This document shows positions 63,171-64,000 of a DNA stretch of 64,000 bases, in pieces (positions within the stretch are counted from its first letter, which is position 1; the number at the start of each line of letters is the position of its first letter). The notes below the pieces were generated by a model that was not told the DNA's origin, searched no databases, and was given only the letters and a program-made list of their open reading frames with translations. The DNA comes from CATQHD01 sp965243165. GTDB taxonomy: Bacteria; Actinomycetota; Acidimicrobiia; Spongiisociales; Spongiisociaceae. The DNA lies in NCBI GenBank assembly GCA_965243165.1, contig OZ251535.1, forward strand, positions 2,604,001-2,668,000, read 5' to 3'. The translations under genes were made by a program, and so were the position numbers.

Positions 63171-64000
63171 TCATCCCTGCTCCACCCCTTTGGCCTCGTG
63201 GCGGAGCCGCGGATCGAACACGTCGCGCAGACCGTCGCCGACCAGGGAAACCGCCAGCACCAGCAGCACGATGGTCATACCCGGGATGGTGGCCTCCCAG
63301 TGGTTCAGCCACAGGAAGCCCCGCCCGTCGGACACCATCACGCCCAGGCTGGGGGTGGGCGGCTGCGCCCCGAGGCCGATGAAGGACAGGGCCGCCTCGG
63401 CGATGATGGCCACCGCCACGTAATAGGAGGCCAACACGAAGGCCGGAGCGAGGATGTTGGGAAACAGATGCCGCCACATGATCCGCCTGGTGGAGAGGCC
63501 CCCCGCCCGGGCGGCCTCCACGAATTCGCGCTCGCTGAGCGCCAGCACCTCCCCCCGCACCACCCGCGCGATGGCCGCGGTGTTCACCAGCCCCACCGCC
63601 AGGATGACCGGCAGCAGGCCGCCCCCCAGCCCTCCGGCGAACAGCACAGCCACCAGGATGAGCGGGAAACCCCAGACGAAGTCCACGGTCCCCCGGATGG
63701 TCCGGTCGCTCCAGCCGCCCAAGAACCCCCCCGTCATCCCCAGCAGGATGCCGAGCGCCAAGGCCAGCAGCGTTACCCCGGCCGCCACCAGCAGGCTCAC
63801 CCGGATGCCGACGAACAGCCGCGCCGCCAGGTCGCGGCCCAGCTGGTCGGTGCCCAACGGGTAGCCTTCGCTTCCGGGCGGCAGATGGCCGTCGGCGAAG
63901 CTGATCAGCGCCGGGTCGGCGCCGTAAAAGATCGGGCCCAGCAAACCGGCCGCCAGCACCGCCGCGCCGAGGACCGTCCCCATCAGTAGCAGCCGGTTGC
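63171..64000 (-). CDS. Peptide ABC transporter permease (DppC/OppC-like), 5' end beyond window
   Basis: At least 276 residues; the frame is open to the window edge (NRLLLMGTVLGAAVLAAGLL), and DppC proteins usually have a few residues before this helix, so the true start is outside. HLPPGSEGYPLGTDQLGRDL and VEAARAGGLSTRRIMWRHLF (EAA loop) identify DppC. It heads dppC-B-D-hydrolase-amidohydrolase on the minus strand; a substrate-binding protein gene may lie outside. Confidence 0.9.
   Translation of the reverse strand, partial: NRLLLMGTVLGAAVLAAGLLGPIFYGADPALISFADGHLPPGSEGYPLGTDQLGRDLAARLFVGIRVSLLVAAGVTLLALALGILLGMTGGFLGGWSDRTIRGTVDFVWGFPLILVAVLFAGGLGGGLLPVILAVGLVNTAAIARVVRGEVLALSEREFVEAARAGGLSTRRIMWRHLFPNILAPAFVLASYYVAVAIIAEAALSFIGLGAQPPTPSLGVMVSDGRGFLWLNHWEATIPGMTIVLLVLAVSLVGDGLRDVFDPRLRHEAKGVEQG

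Overview
The window comes from a high-GC actinobacterium, most likely a deep lineage such as Acidimicrobiia (inference). Markers for this are the trio of histidine phosphatase, DUF3090 protein and SCO1664-family protein at 16.85-18.66 kb, an F420-type LLM oxidoreductase, frequent GTG/TTG starts and leaderless starts, and SLH-type surface proteins. A complete System I cytochrome c maturation locus is a notable feature. No tRNA, CRISPR array or intact transposase was found.

Layout. 0-0.6 kb: the 5' end of an SLH surface-protein gene (minus) with its promoter. 0.6-7.9 kb: hisIE, then ccmA-B-C-D-E-F-H-I-G. 7.9-10.3 kb: an orphan ribbon-helix-helix antitoxin and an AT-rich island with an ATPase and a DUF4276-like gene. 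10.3-15.4 kb: a probable selenocysteine-containing thioredoxin-fold lipoprotein, trpD, a repeat-rich spacer, a GGCT-like protein, an aquaporin and RNase P RNA. 15.4-16.07 kb: mobile and composite repeats. 16-19.8 kb: SRAP/YedK protein, the actinobacterial trio and the LLM oxidoreductase. 19.8-25.7 kb: a RecQ-phosphoribosyltransferase fusion coupled to a DprA-like gene, a frameshifted DUF222/HNH gene and an Fpg/Nei-like glycosylase.

26-55 kb, read right to left on the minus strand, is translation, RNA-metabolism and isoprenoid housekeeping: xerC; rpsB-tsf-pyrH-frr-cdsA-dxr-rseP-ispG; a 1284-residue SLH protein; proS; rimP-nusA-infB-DUF503-rbfA-nrnA-truB-ribF; an inserted HTH plus DUF3800 pair; rpsO-pnp. 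pdxH, a JAMM protein and tmRNA lie just beyond xerC. 55.6-64 kb holds an SDR, a PPOX protein and a peptide ABC transporter split over both strands with an aminotransferase, an amidohydrolase and a hydrolase.

The strongest unusual signals are: (1) an in-frame UGA exactly at the first redox cysteine of a thioredoxin fold, followed by a SECIS-like hairpin; (2) a 16-base homopolymer lying between the -35 and -10 boxes of the large SLH gene, whose paralogue at the window start has the same promoter with an ideal 17-base spacer, which suggests phase variation; (3) a family of ~205 bp MITE-like elements placed directly in front of genes; (4) three candidate defence or mobile cargo units (ATPase/DUF4276, RecQ-PRTase/DprA, HTH/DUF3800).
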